This document shows, piece after piece, positions 8,589-19,659 of a stretch of DNA of 64,000 nucleotides (within the stretch, counting starts at the first letter, position 1; every line of letters begins with the position of its first letter). Origin of the DNA: Haloterrigena turkmenica DSM 5511 (lineage in GTDB: Archaea; Halobacteriota; Halobacteria; Halobacteriales; Natrialbaceae); the NCBI RefSeq assembly GCF_000025325.1, contig NC_013743.1, positions 930,001-994,000 of the forward strand. Direction: 5' to 3'. The notes under the pieces were generated by a model. That model saw only the letters and a program-made list of their open reading frames with translations, made no database searches and was not told the origin of the DNA. Made by a program: the position numbers and the translations under genes.

Positions 8589-10562
8589 TTACTTCCCTTC
8601 GAACTCCGGCTCTTCGTCTTCCATGAAGGCCGTGATTCCCTCCATGAGGTCGTCGGTCGCCATCAGCTGGCCGAACGCGGAGGCTTCGTACTCGAGACCG
8701 GCGTCGGTGTCGTCGCGGCCGGCGAGCATCGCTCGCTTGGCGAATTTCTGGGCGATCGGCGGGCCGCCCGCGAGGTCGGTCGCCAACTCGAGCGCGCGCT
8801 CGGTGAGGTCGTCGTTGTCGACGACCTCGTTGACGAAGCCGTAGTCGGCCATCGTCTCCGCGTCGAACCGCTCGGCGGTGAGGATGATCTCCTTCGCACG
8901 GCCTTCGCCGACGATGTGTTTGAGCCGCTGCGTGCCGCCCCAGCCGGGGATGAGGCCGAGGTTCAGTTCGGGCTGGCCGAACTCGGAGCGCTCGCTGGCG
9001 ACACGGAGGTCTGCGCAAGTGGCCAGCTCCATCCCGCCGCCGAGACAGAAGCCGTCGATTCCGGCCACGACGGGCATCTCGCAGGACTCGAGTTTTCCGA
9101 ACGCTTCCTGCCCGGCCTTCGAGAGTTCGGTGATCTCGAGCGGGTCGGCGCCGCTGCCGGCCATGCTCTGGACGTCAGCGCCCGCGGAGAAGGCCTGCTC
9201 ACCCTCGCCGGTGAGCAGAATCGAGCGAACCTCGTCGTCGTCCTCGAGGAGGTCGACGGCCTCGGAAAGTTCCTCGAGCAGGTCGTCGCTGATCGTGTTC
9301 ATCCGGTGGGGCCGATCGATGACGACGTGACCGACGTGGTCGCCGGGGTACTCGATTCGAATCGTCTCGAACTCCGTCGCCTCGTCGCCGCCGTCCTGCT
9401 CGTAGAACCCGCCCGCTTCGGTGCGCTCCTCGAGGTAGTCGGCGGGCTCGTAGCGCGCGTGGCCGGTCTCCTCGTAGGCCTCCTCGAGCGCCTCGAGGAC
9501 GTTCTCGATCCCGAACTCGTCGGCCATCTTGACGGGGCCGTCGGGGAAGCCGGCGCCGAGTTTGGTCGCCTCATCGATCGATTCGGGCGGCGCGACGTCG
9601 TTGCCGATCAGTTTGGCGGACTCGTTTGCCAGCGTCGCGATCAGTCGCTTCTCGACGAGCTCGGACTGCTCGTCGGTCGGGATCTGGGCGCCCTCGCCGT
9701 CCTCGTAGTCGTAGAACCCCTTGCCGGTCTTCTTGCCGAGTTCCTCGTCCTCGACCTTCTGTTCGAAGAGCGGACTCGGCTCGTAGGCCTCGCCGAGCAC
9801 CTCGTGCATGTAATCGAGCACGTGATAGCCGACGTCGATGCCGGTGAGGTCGGCGAGTTCGAAGCTCCCCATCGGCAGCCCCATCCCGTACTTGGTCGTC
9901 GAGTCGACCTCGGCGATGGTCGCCTCGTCGTCGTGGACGAGCCAGCAGGCCTCGTTCATCAGGGGAACGAGCACGCGGTTCACGATGAAGCCGGGCGAGT
10001 CCTTGTGGACGCGCACGGGCGTCTTACCGACGTCCTCGGCCAGCGCCTCGATCGTCTCGAGAGTCTCCTCGCTGCTCTCCGCGCCCGAGATGACCTCGAC
10101 GAGGTCCATGCGAACCGGCGGGTTGAAGAAGTGCATCCCGCAGAACCGCTCGGGACGCTCGGTGAACTCAGCGAGGTTCGTGATCGAGAGACTCGAGGTG
10201 TTCGTCGCGAAGATGGCGTCGTCGTCGGCGACCTCCTCGAGTTCGGTGTAGACGTCCTTCTTGATCTCCATCTGCTCGGGGACGGCCTCGATGACGACGT
10301 CGGCGTCGCCGCAGGCCTCCGCCATGTCGACGAGCGGGGTAACGCGCTCGAGGGCGGCGTCGGCCTCCTCCTCGGTGAGCTGGTCGTTCTCGGCGAGCTT
10401 GTTCAGTGACCACTCGATCTGCTCGTAGCCGTTCTGGACGAATTCGTCTTTGATGTCCCGCATGTTCACGTCGTAGCCCGCCATCGCGACGACCTCCGCG
10501 ATGCCGTGGCCCATATTCCCTGCGCCGAGAACTGCGACAGTGTTGATATCTTCCAGCTCCAT
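8589..10562 (-). CDS. 3-hydroxyacyl-CoA dehydrogenase / enoyl-CoA hydratase fusion
   Basis: A 657-residue bifunctional beta-oxidation enzyme. Residues 1-185 hold the NAD-binding Rossmann domain (VAVLGAGNMGHG), followed by two C-terminal dehydrogenase helical domains (FIVNRVLVPLMNEA to about 385). The last 260 residues are a crotonase domain, with AFSAGADVQSM and GFCLGGGMELATCADLR forming the oxyanion-hole regions and a typical PELNLGLIPGWGG. The dehydrogenase-first order is the opposite of bacterial FadB but common in archaea. I chose MELEDINTV at 10562 because the 16 codons before it look non-coding. It is divergent from an acyl-CoA dehydrogenase, sharing a 116-base promoter region, which points to shared control. 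Confidence 0.92.
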   Translation of the reverse strand: MELEDINTVAVLGAGNMGHGIAEVVAMAGYDVNMRDIKDEFVQNGYEQIEWSLNKLAENDQLTEEEADAALERVTPLVDMAEACGDADVVIEAVPEQMEIKKDVYTELEEVADDDAIFATNTSSLSITNLAEFTERPERFCGMHFFNPPVRMDLVEVISGAESSEETLETIEALAEDVGKTPVRVHKDSPGFIVNRVLVPLMNEACWLVHDDEATIAEVDSTTKYGMGLPMGSFELADLTGIDVGYHVLDYMHEVLGEAYEPSPLFEQKVEDEELGKKTGKGFYDYEDGEGAQIPTDEQSELVEKRLIATLANESAKLIGNDVAPPESIDEATKLGAGFPDGPVKMADEFGIENVLEALEEAYEETGHARYEPADYLEERTEAGGFYEQDGGDEATEFETIRIEYPGDHVGHVVIDRPHRMNTISDDLLEELSEAVDLLEDDDEVRSILLTGEGEQAFSAGADVQSMAGSGADPLEITELSKAGQEAFGKLESCEMPVVAGIDGFCLGGGMELATCADLRVASERSEFGQPELNLGLIPGWGGTQRLKHIVGEGRAKEIILTAERFDAETMADYGFVNEVVDNDDLTERALELATDLAGGPPIAQKFAKRAMLAGRDDTDAGLEYEASAFGQLMATDDLMEGITAFMEDEEPEFEGK

Positions 10563-10593
10563 GGTCACAGTTGCAATGTGCACGTGTTTGAAC

Positions 10594-10617
10594 GTTTCCC
10601 TCATTCGCACGGGAAAC
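10594..10617. promoter_or_regulatory. Inverted repeat in the divergent beta-oxidation promoter
   Basis: GTTTCCC and GGGAAAC form a perfect 7-base inverted repeat with a 10-base spacer, one helical turn plus arms, in the short region between the divergent dehydrogenase/hydratase and acyl-CoA dehydrogenase genes. It could be an operator for a fatty-acid regulator; no such regulator is adjacent. Confidence 0.35.
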
Positions 10618-10649
10618 TATAGTTCAGTTCATTACAGGTTACAAACCTC

Positions 10650-10655
10650 TTTATC
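10650..10655 (+). promoter_or_regulatory. TATA box of second acyl-CoA dehydrogenase
   Basis: TTTATC is about 27 bases before the ATG at 10679, consistent with a leaderless message and supporting that start over the in-frame TTG at 10664. Confidence 0.6.
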
Positions 10656-10678
10656 GGTGGACGTTGGAACACAGTCAC

Positions 10679-11830
10679 ATGGAATTCGGGCTCTCAGAAG
10701 AACAGGAACAGATTCGCGACGAAGTCGCGAAGTTCGCGGAGAACGAAATCGTTCCCCACGCCGAGGAGTACGACACCGAGGAGAAGTTCCCCCACGACAT
10801 CGTCGACGAGGCCGCCGAGATGGGGCTGGTCGGCGCCTCGATTCCGATCGAGTACGGCGGCGCCGGCTACTCGACCCTCGAGTCGGCGATCATCGCCGAG
10901 GAGCTGTTCTCCTACGACCCCGGCATCGCGCTCTCGATCCTCGCGTGTTCGTTCGGGACCGAAGCCATCCGGGAGTTCGGCGACGAAGACCAGAAGGAGC
11001 GCTTCTTAGAGCCCGTCGCACGCGGCGAGAAGATCTCAGGGGCCGCCATCTCGGAACCGGACACCGGCTCGGACGTCTCCTCGGTCTCGACGCGCGCCGA
11101 GAAGGACGGCGACGAGTGGGTGATCAACGGCAACAAGATGTGGATCACCAACGGCACCGTCGGCGACTTCTTCGTCATGCTCTGTAAGACCGACCCCGAC
11201 GCCGAGGGTCGCTACGACGGCTTCAGCCAGATCGTCGTCGAGGCCGACCGCGACGGCTTCGAATCCGAGAAGATCACCGGCAAACTCGGTATTCGCGCCT
11301 CCGACACCGCCGAACTCATCCTCGACGACGTCCGCGTCCCCGAGGAGAACCTCATCGGCGACCAGGGCGCCGCCTTCCTCCAGCAGATGCAGTTCTTCGA
11401 CGCCACCCGAACCGGCGTCGCCGCACAGGGCGTCGGCATCGCGAAGGGCGCGCTGCGGGCCGCACTCGAGTACGCCCAGGACCGCGAGCAGTTCGGCCAG
11501 CCGATCAGCGAGTTCCAGGCCATTCAGCACAAACTCGCCGACATGGCGACCAAGACCGAGGCCGCGCGCAACCTGACCTACAAGGCCGCCTGGAACGTCG
11601 ACCAGGGCAACGACATCACGAAACTCGCCTCGATGGCTAAGGAGTACTCCTCGCGGATCGCCGTCGACGTCGCCAACGAGGCCGTCCAGATCCACGGCGG
11701 CTCCGGCTACGTCAACGACTTCCCCGTCGAGCGCTTCTACCGCGACTCGAAGATCACCCAGATCTACGAGGGCACGAGCGAGATCCAGAAGAACGTGATC
11801 GCGCGCGAACTGCTCGGAAAAGGCTTCTAA
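10679..11830 (+). CDS. Acyl-CoA dehydrogenase (second copy)
   Basis: A 383-residue flavoenzyme. It shows [17 protein letters not shown] and MWITNG for FAD and substrate binding, [19 protein letters not shown] in the C-terminal helical domain, and the likely catalytic Glu364 in [18 protein letters not shown]. The start [11 protein letters not shown] is typical of the family. Because it is divergent from the dehydrogenase/hydratase fusion, it is the more likely of the two copies to serve the main beta-oxidation route. A long perfect hairpin follows its stop. Confidence 0.92.
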   Translation: MEFGLSEEQEQIRDEVAKFAENEIVPHAEEYDTEEKFPHDIVDEAAEMGLVGASIPIEYGGAGYSTLESAIIAEELFSYDPGIALSILACSFGTEAIREFGDEDQKERFLEPVARGEKISGAAISEPDTGSDVSSVSTRAEKDGDEWVINGNKMWITNGTVGDFFVMLCKTDPDAEGRYDGFSQIVVEADRDGFESEKITGKLGIRASDTAELILDDVRVPEENLIGDQGAAFLQQMQFFDATRTGVAAQGVGIAKGALRAALEYAQDREQFGQPISEFQAIQHKLADMATKTEAARNLTYKAAWNVDQGNDITKLASMAKEYSSRIAVDVANEAVQIHGGSGYVNDFPVERFYRDSKITQIYEGTSEIQKNVIARELLGKGF

Positions 11831-11847
11831 GAACGAAGTTTCGCTCA

Positions 11848-11895
11848 CGAAATTTTACCGAGGGCGCGGCCTGCCGCGCCCTCGGTAAAATTTCG
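11848..11895. terminator. Perfect 23-bp stem hairpin after acyl-CoA dehydrogenase
   Basis: Bases 11848-11870 are exactly complementary to 11873-11895 with only CT between them (core ttaccgagggcgcggc / gccgcgccctcggtaa). It lies 18 bases beyond the acyl-CoA dehydrogenase stop, so it may form the transcript 3' end. The gggcgcgg...ccgcgccc core recurs at 34275-34295 within the hairpin series. Confidence 0.6.
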
Positions 11896-11973
11896 ATTAA
11901 AAGCACTCCTCCTTCCTCTTCGCTCGTTTCACTCGCTCCGAGTCAGTCGTCGGCCCGAGCGCGAAGCGCTCGG
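11896..11973. repeat. Dispersed non-coding element, copy A
   Basis: Read on the minus strand this contains cgggccgacgactgac (11943-11958) and ggaaggaggagtgctttt (within 11897-11916) in the same order as copy B at 34089-34152, with unrelated sequence between. It is flanked by GAA-loop hairpins in both places (here ccgagcgc-gaa-gcgctcgg, 11955-11973). No protein is encoded. Confidence 0.6.
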
Positions 11974-12045
11974 TGAACGGCGTCACTCGGGTTCTTCGAA
12001 CCACTCGCTCGCCGATGCGAGGACGGTATTCGCATAGGTCTCGAG

Positions 12046-12546
12046 TCAACTATCGCTATCCGAGTCGGTGTCGCCGTCGTCGCTGTCGGTATCAGTGTCG
12101 GTACCGTCGCTGTCCGAATCCGTGTCGGTACCGTCGCTGTCCGAATCCGTGTCGCCGTCGTCACTATCGCTGTCGGTGTCGCCGTTTCCGGTTCGGACAC
12201 GCGAATTCGCCCTCGAGTCGGCGCCGCTCGACCGATTCGGACTCGTCGTTGACGGCGCGGCGTCGACGGTCCGGTCGGCGCGGTTCGCCGGCCGACCCTG
12301 CTGGGGTTCGCCGTTGCTCGCGTCGGGAATCCGCTCGTCGGCGAGGGCGTACAGCACCACGGGCGGCCCGACGTACGAGCCGATGGCCAGCACCGCGAAC
12401 CACGGATCGAGGAAGATCAGCAGGCCGAATATCGTCAGCGCCGCGGTCGCGGCCGTGTGTATCGTCGTGTCCGTATAGCGCCGATAGAACACCCAGAACT
12501 CGCTGACCTGTCCGCTGACGGTCGAGATCACTACCGGTGTTGCCAT
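12046..12546 (-). CDS. Small membrane protein with Ser-Asp repeat tail
   Basis: A 166-residue protein. Residues 1-75 hold two probable membrane segments (TIHTAATAALTIFGLLIF and WFAVLAIGSYVGPPVVLYAL). A polar linker follows, then about 45 residues of T-D-S-D and G-D repeats, including two exact copies of the unit GTDTDSDSD. The tail would be strongly acidic and extended. I do not recognise the family. It stands alone between two plus-strand genes. Confidence 0.65.
   Translation of the reverse strand: MATPVVISTVSGQVSEFWVFYRRYTDTTIHTAATAALTIFGLLIFLDPWFAVLAIGSYVGPPVVLYALADERIPDASNGEPQQGRPANRADRTVDAAPSTTSPNRSSGADSRANSRVRTGNGDTDSDSDDGDTDSDSDGTDTDSDSDGTDTDTDSDDGDTDSDSDS
12101..12154. repeat. 27-bp tandem repeat in the SD-tail gene
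   Basis: Two identical 27-base units, 12101-12127 and 12128-12154, encode GTDTDSDSD twice on the minus strand. Exact identity at the DNA level suggests a recent duplication. Confidence 0.8.
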
Positions 12547-12608
12547 CGTCGGATCGTACGGGTTCCAGCGAGAAACCCCTTTGTCGTGTGGGGCCCTACG
12601 AACGGGTA

Positions 12609-13355
12609 ATGAGAGAGTTCGTCTTCGCCCTCGAGTACGAACCGGGCACGAACCCCGTCGCCGACGTGTTGGCGGAGTACCCGGACACCTCGATCCGCTC
12701 GCTGTCGTGTCACGTCACCGCGGACAGCCTCTGGCGGGTCGACCACGCCGAAGGGTCGGCGGAAGCGCTCGAGGCCCTCGAGGACGCCTACAAGAACGCG
12801 GACTTCTTCGCGGACTGTCTCGTAAAGGACGACTGCGGGGCCGACTGCGAGGTGCAGGTGCTCGACCGCTCGAACGACACGCTGGTCGTCTACACCTACT
12901 GGGACCGCACGGACGTCTGTACCTCGGTTCCCCACGTCGCCCTCGAGTACTTAGGCGAGGGGCTGCTGTTCGAGACCTACCGCGAGGGCCGGCGCTACCG
13001 CTGGCGGATCGTGCTGGGGAGCGACGCGCCGATCCACGAGTTCTTCGACGCGCTGGGTGACGAGGTCGGCGAGTGTACCGGCATCGAGATGCTGCGATTG
13101 ACGGAACTCGATCCCGATCGGGCTCACCTCGAGCCCGAGCGAGAGCTCCCGGACGAACAGCGCGAGGCGCTACGGGCGGCCGTCGAACACGGCTACTACG
13201 AGACGCCCCGGCGGATCGAACTCGGCGATCTCGCCGAGAAGCTCGAGATTCCGCGGTCGACGCTTTCGTATCGACTCCGGCGGGCCGAGTCCAGCCTCGC
13301 GACGACATTCGTCGAGGAAGACGACTCGCTCGAGACGCTGGCGGCCGGGCTGTGA
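12609..13355 (+). CDS. Bat-type HTH regulator with Cys-rich sensor region
   Basis: A 248-residue regulator of the haloarchaeal bacterio-opsin-activator-like class. The C-terminal 55 residues form an HTH_10-type DNA-binding domain (LPDEQREALRAAVEHGYYETPR ending in LEIPRSTLSYRLRRAE, written here in two parts). The N-terminal 180 residues are a sensor of unknown fold with cysteines at 34, 70, 76, 80 and 104 and histidines at 35, 46 and 109, more than usual for a haloarchaeal protein. Because it precedes a metal-exporting ATPase on the same strand, a metal-sensing role is a reasonable inference. Start: ATG at 12609, since the preceding 24 in-frame codons cross the divergent promoter. Confidence 0.8.
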   Translation: MREFVFALEYEPGTNPVADVLAEYPDTSIRSLSCHVTADSLWRVDHAEGSAEALEALEDAYKNADFFADCLVKDDCGADCEVQVLDRSNDTLVVYTYWDRTDVCTSVPHVALEYLGEGLLFETYREGRRYRWRIVLGSDAPIHEFFDALGDEVGECTGIEMLRLTELDPDRAHLEPERELPDEQREALRAAVEHGYYETPRRIELGDLAEKLEIPRSTLSYRLRRAESSLATTFVEEDDSLETLAAGL

Positions 13356-13745
13356 ATCACTGAAGTAGCCGCTTTGTGGAGATGTGAATCGAGCGCAGGA
13401 ACTCGGGGACGAAGGACGGAAACGAGTGTGCTGCTATCGTGGCGACGGGGAATCGCCACACCCTCCCCAGCCGATTCGCTCGCTCTTTGGCTCACGGCTA
13501 CGCCGTTCGCCTTTCCGCGGCGCGTAGCGCCGCGCGTCCGTCGCTCACTCATCCCTCGCACGGCATCGTTGCCCGCCCTCGCAGTCGCTCGGGCGGGCGA
13601 CAGCGCGCGCCACCGCACGCTGGCTGATCGAGTCTACGCAGTGGGCCGAAGCCAACCTCGAAGGACAATCGATTCGATCGAGTCGCCCTCCGATTTGGCG
13701 CACGCCAAATAACCCGTATAGTAGCGGGGTGACTACTGACCGATA
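13356..13745. other. Intergenic region with several inverted repeats
   Basis: No gene is apparent. Perfect stems include gtggcga/tcgccac at 13439-13459, cgcggcgc-gta-gcgccgcg at 13516-13534 and gcccgccc/gggcgggc at 13571-13598. The last 55 bases hold the promoter of the metal ATPase gene. Confidence 0.6.
13693..13710. promoter_or_regulatory. Operator-like palindrome before the metal ATPase
   Basis: ATTTGGCGCACGCCAAAT is an 18-base sequence with perfect 8-base arms. It ends seven bases before a TATA sequence (tata, 13717-13720), itself about 27 bases before the ATG at 13746. This placement fits an activator site or operator; the metal-sensing candidate upstream is the obvious ligand, by inference. 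Confidence 0.55.
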
Positions 13746-16352
<2,607 letters not shown>

Positions 16353-16367
16353 GGCAACCGTTCCGAC

Positions 16368-16526
16368 TCAGACGGCCTCGCCGAGTTCCTCCGCTTCCCA
16401 CTCGGCGACGAGCTGTTTGGCTAGCTCTCGCGGCTTGTGTTCGTACACGAGGTGATGCTCGAGGGTCTCGTCGAGGACCATCTCTTCGTTACAGACGTAA
16501 CAGAAGACGGGGGACGTCGTCGACAT
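16368..16526 (-). CDS. Small zinc-finger protein
   Basis: A 52-residue protein, MSTTSPVFCYVC onward, with Cys-x2-Cys followed by His-His-x4-His spacing (CYVCNEEMVLDETLEHHLVYEH), a compact C2H2-like zinc site, then an acidic helix. Many haloarchaea encode such micro-proteins; the target is unknown. It converges on the metal ATPase gene with a 15-base gap. The ATG at 16526 is preferred to one 15 codons upstream, which adds an Arg/Pro-rich stretch. Confidence 0.7.
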   Translation of the reverse strand: MSTTSPVFCYVCNEEMVLDETLEHHLVYEHKPRELAKQLVAEWEAEELGEAV

Positions 16527-16818
16527 ACCCACAGTAGCCCGTCCGGGAGGAAAACCTGTTCGCCGAATCACGTCGGTGTCCGAGCGGAAGAACTCGGCAC
16601 GTCACCGCTACCGTCCGTCGGAGCGCCGCCGGATCGGATCGCGTCCTGACCGTCCGTCGGCCCGCCACAGCGCGGTGCCGGCGACTGAGATCACGACCTC
16701 GAGTCGGGTAACAGACAGTCCGACGACCAACTCCGAAATGCACGCCACAGCCGTTCTGTCTGCCGAACTGTATCGTTTGGGGCGTTCCCTAAGTACGCGT
16801 GACCCTTACATTATTTGT

Positions 16819-18699
16819 ATGACAGAATCACCCGCTGACGACCGTCGACCGGCGGAGAACGCGCGTCAGGAATCGGACGCAGCAGCCAACATCGCCGGCG
16901 TAGAGAACCGAATCGGACGAACGAACCGATCGACGTCATCAGACGGTCTCGAGTATGACGTCGTCAGGACGCCGGTACTCGTCGTCGGCGCGGGGGCGGC
17001 GGGCGCCCGCGTCGCGATCAGCCTCGCCGAATCCGGTCTCGAGCCGCTGGTGATCGGGAAGCGAGACCACGGCGACGCGCACACGACCTGGGCGGCCGGC
17101 GGGATCAACGCCGCGCTCGGTTCGCTGGACGACGAAGACGACTGGACGATCCACGCTGCGGACACGCTGAACGAGGGGCACCACTTGAACGACCCCGAGG
17201 CCGTCGAACTGACCGCGCGCGAGATGCCGGATCGAATCCGCGAACTCGAGGAGTGGGGGATGCCGTTCGACCGGACTGACGACGGGGCGATCAACCAGCG
17301 GTACTTCGGCGCCCAGTCGTATCGCCGGACCTGCTTCGTCGGTGACCGGACCGGCGAGGCGATGCTCGAGACGCTGATCGGACGGGCTCGCGACCTCGAG
17401 ATCCCCTATCGCGAGAACGTGATGATCACGCGGCTGCTCTCGGACGGGCGGCGCGTCTTCGGCGCCGCCGGCTTCGACATGGAGACCGGCCGCGGGCTGT
17501 TGTTCCGGTCGAACCACGTCGTCCTCGCCGCGGGCGGCTTCTCGGCGCTCTACGACCGCCACTCCTCGCGGGACGACGAGAACAACGGGGACGCCCAGGC
17601 GCTGGCTCTCGAAGCGGGCGCCCGACTGATGGACCTCGAGTTCGTCCAGTTCCACCCGACGGGGATGGTCGGCGAACGCTACGGGGAGGAGTGGGACGGC
17701 CGACTCGTCACCGAAGCCGTGCGCGGCGAGGGCGGACGGCTCTACAACAGCGAGAACGAACGGTTCATGGAACGGTACTCGCCGGATCAGATGGAACTCG
17801 ACGCGCGTGACGTCGTCGCGCGGGCGATCGGGCAGGAGATCGACGCGGGCCGAGGAACCGAGAACGGCGGCGTCTATCTCGACATCTCGCATCGGGACGC
17901 CGACTACGTCCGGGAACGCTTGCCGCAGATGGTCGAGCGCTTCGCGTCGCTCGGCGTCGACATCACCGAGGAACCGATCGAGGTCGCGCCGACCGCCCAC
18001 TACACGATGGGCGGCGTCGATATCGACTTCCACACCGGCGAAACCCGCGTCGATGGCCTGTACGCGGTCGGCGAGGCCGTTGCCGGCGTCCACGGTGCGA
18101 ACCGCCTCGGCGGCAACTCGCTCGCCGAGACCGTCGCGATCGGCAAACTCGTCGGCGATCACATCGCGACCGCGGTCGACGAATCGGACGCCGATCCGTC
18201 GGTGACCGACGAACAGCGAGCCCTCGCCGAACGGGAGTTTCGGTCGCTCGAGTCGCTCGCGGACGCCGACGGGGAGGTCACGCCGACGACCTTGCTGGCG
18301 GACCTCGGCGAATTGCTGTGGGATCGCGCGGGCATTCTCCGCGACGAGTCCGGGCTCCGGACCGGACTCGAGGAACTCGAGGCGCTCCGCGATCGAACGG
18401 GGGACTTGCGCGTCGAGGGCGGACTCACCTCGCGATCGTTCGAGTTCGCCGTCGACCTCTCGGTTAGCCTCACCGTCGCCGAAGCGATGCTCCGAACGGC
18501 CCTGGCTCGGACCGAATCCAGGGGCGCACACTATCGGACGGACTACCCGGAGACCCACCCGGACTGGCGCGTCAACCTGCTCGTGTCGGCCGACGAGGGC
18601 GGCCTCGCGATCGACCGTCGCGGCGTCGCCGAACCGAGCGACCCGGTCCGCGAGGCGCTCGAGGAGGGGTACGAACTCGACTACCACCACCTCGAGTAA
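16819..18699 (+). CDS. SdhA/FrdA/NadB-family flavoprotein (annotated elsewhere as L-aspartate oxidase type)
   Basis: A 626-residue FAD oxidoreductase. A hydrophilic N-terminal extension of about 45 residues precedes the dinucleotide fold VLVVGAGAAGARVA. Active-site regions are WAAGGINAAL, EFVQFHPTGM, VRGEGGRLYN and HYTMGGVDID, followed by VHGANRLGGNSLAE. These are shared by succinate dehydrogenase A, fumarate reductase and L-aspartate oxidase. There are no iron-sulfur or membrane subunits beside it and no NadA/NadC, while a true sdhA lies at 31.1 kb. It may thus be a soluble fumarate reductase or aspartate oxidase; the sequence does not decide. Start chosen at MTESPADD. Confidence 0.8.
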   Translation: MTESPADDRRPAENARQESDAAANIAGVENRIGRTNRSTSSDGLEYDVVRTPVLVVGAGAAGARVAISLAESGLEPLVIGKRDHGDAHTTWAAGGINAALGSLDDEDDWTIHAADTLNEGHHLNDPEAVELTAREMPDRIRELEEWGMPFDRTDDGAINQRYFGAQSYRRTCFVGDRTGEAMLETLIGRARDLEIPYRENVMITRLLSDGRRVFGAAGFDMETGRGLLFRSNHVVLAAGGFSALYDRHSSRDDENNGDAQALALEAGARLMDLEFVQFHPTGMVGERYGEEWDGRLVTEAVRGEGGRLYNSENERFMERYSPDQMELDARDVVARAIGQEIDAGRGTENGGVYLDISHRDADYVRERLPQMVERFASLGVDITEEPIEVAPTAHYTMGGVDIDFHTGETRVDGLYAVGEAVAGVHGANRLGGNSLAETVAIGKLVGDHIATAVDESDADPSVTDEQRALAEREFRSLESLADADGEVTPTTLLADLGELLWDRAGILRDESGLRTGLEELEALRDRTGDLRVEGGLTSRSFEFAVDLSVSLTVAEAMLRTALARTESRGAHYRTDYPETHPDWRVNLLVSADEGGLAIDRRGVAEPSDPVREALEEGYELDYHHLE

Positions 18700-18774
18700 C
18701 GGACCGCGACCGAATCGTGAACTCGATGACCGAGAGGCCTTTCAGCCCCCGAGCCCTCCCCTTCCTCTACGTAG

Positions 18775-19365
18775 ATGTTAGACGATGCCGAACCCGTTAT
18801 CCGGACCGACCCCGTGATGGCGGAACTCATCGAGCGACACGATCCCTACGTCGAACCCGACTGGGACGAGTTCGAACGGCTCTGTATCTCCATTATCAAT
18901 CAGCAGCTGTCGACCGCGAGCGCGACCGCCGTCCGCGAGCGCGTCTTCGAACTGCTCCGCGACGAGGTGACTCCCGAGACCGTCCTCGAGGCGGAGGACG
19001 AGGCCCTACGAGCGGCCGGGCTCTCCGAGAGCAAGATCGAGTACATGCGCAACGCCGCGCGGGCATTTCAGGAGAACGACTATACTCGAGCGGGGCTCGC
19101 CGACTACTCGAACGACGAGGTCGTCGATCTGCTGACCGAGATCAAAGGCGTCGGGGAGTGGACCGCCCGCATGTACCTCCTGTTCGTGCTGGAACGCGAG
19201 GACGTGTTGCCGCTGGGCGACCTCGCGATCCGTCGCGCGATCGAGGACCTCTACGGGGACGGCGCGGAACTGTCCCGCGCCGAGATGCGCGAGATCGCCG
19301 AGCGGTGGCGACCGTACCGGAGCGTCGCGACGCGGTATCTGTGGGCCGAGTACGAGTCGGAGTGA
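18775..19365 (+). CDS. AlkA-type DNA-3-methyladenine glycosylase
   Basis: A 196-residue HhH-GPD base-excision enzyme that removes alkylated bases. The helix-hairpin-helix is LLTEIKGVGEWTARMYLLF, and the catalytic Asp lies in LPLGDLAIRRA about 18 residues later. ISIINQQLSTASATAVRER is the conserved N-terminal helix. The protein lacks the N-terminal domain of E. coli AlkA, as short archaeal homologues do. It follows the flavoprotein by 75 bases. Confidence 0.9.
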   Translation: MLDDAEPVIRTDPVMAELIERHDPYVEPDWDEFERLCISIINQQLSTASATAVRERVFELLRDEVTPETVLEAEDEALRAAGLSESKIEYMRNAARAFQENDYTRAGLADYSNDEVVDLLTEIKGVGEWTARMYLLFVLEREDVLPLGDLAIRRAIEDLYGDGAELSRAEMREIAERWRPYRSVATRYLWAEYESE

Positions 19366-19659
19366 GCGGCGGGTCAGCCGATTGTCCGATGCAGCCCTCG
19401 AGGCCGGACCCGAGCGTTCAGACGACCGTTACGCGCCGATGAACGCGCTGAAACAGTCAGAAGATTGAGGAGAATCGGCGGCCGGCGCCGGTAATCAGAG
19501 ACTGTCCGCGCCTCGGAACTCGAGAGTCGACCCGATCGACGGTGCAACCGGCGATTACGGGCCCGACAATTCATGCCGCGTTCGGGGTCGGGAGAAACGA
19601 GATACTGACCGGCGAGAGAGCCCCGCCGACTCAAGTGTGATTCGCCCGGGGATAGGCGT

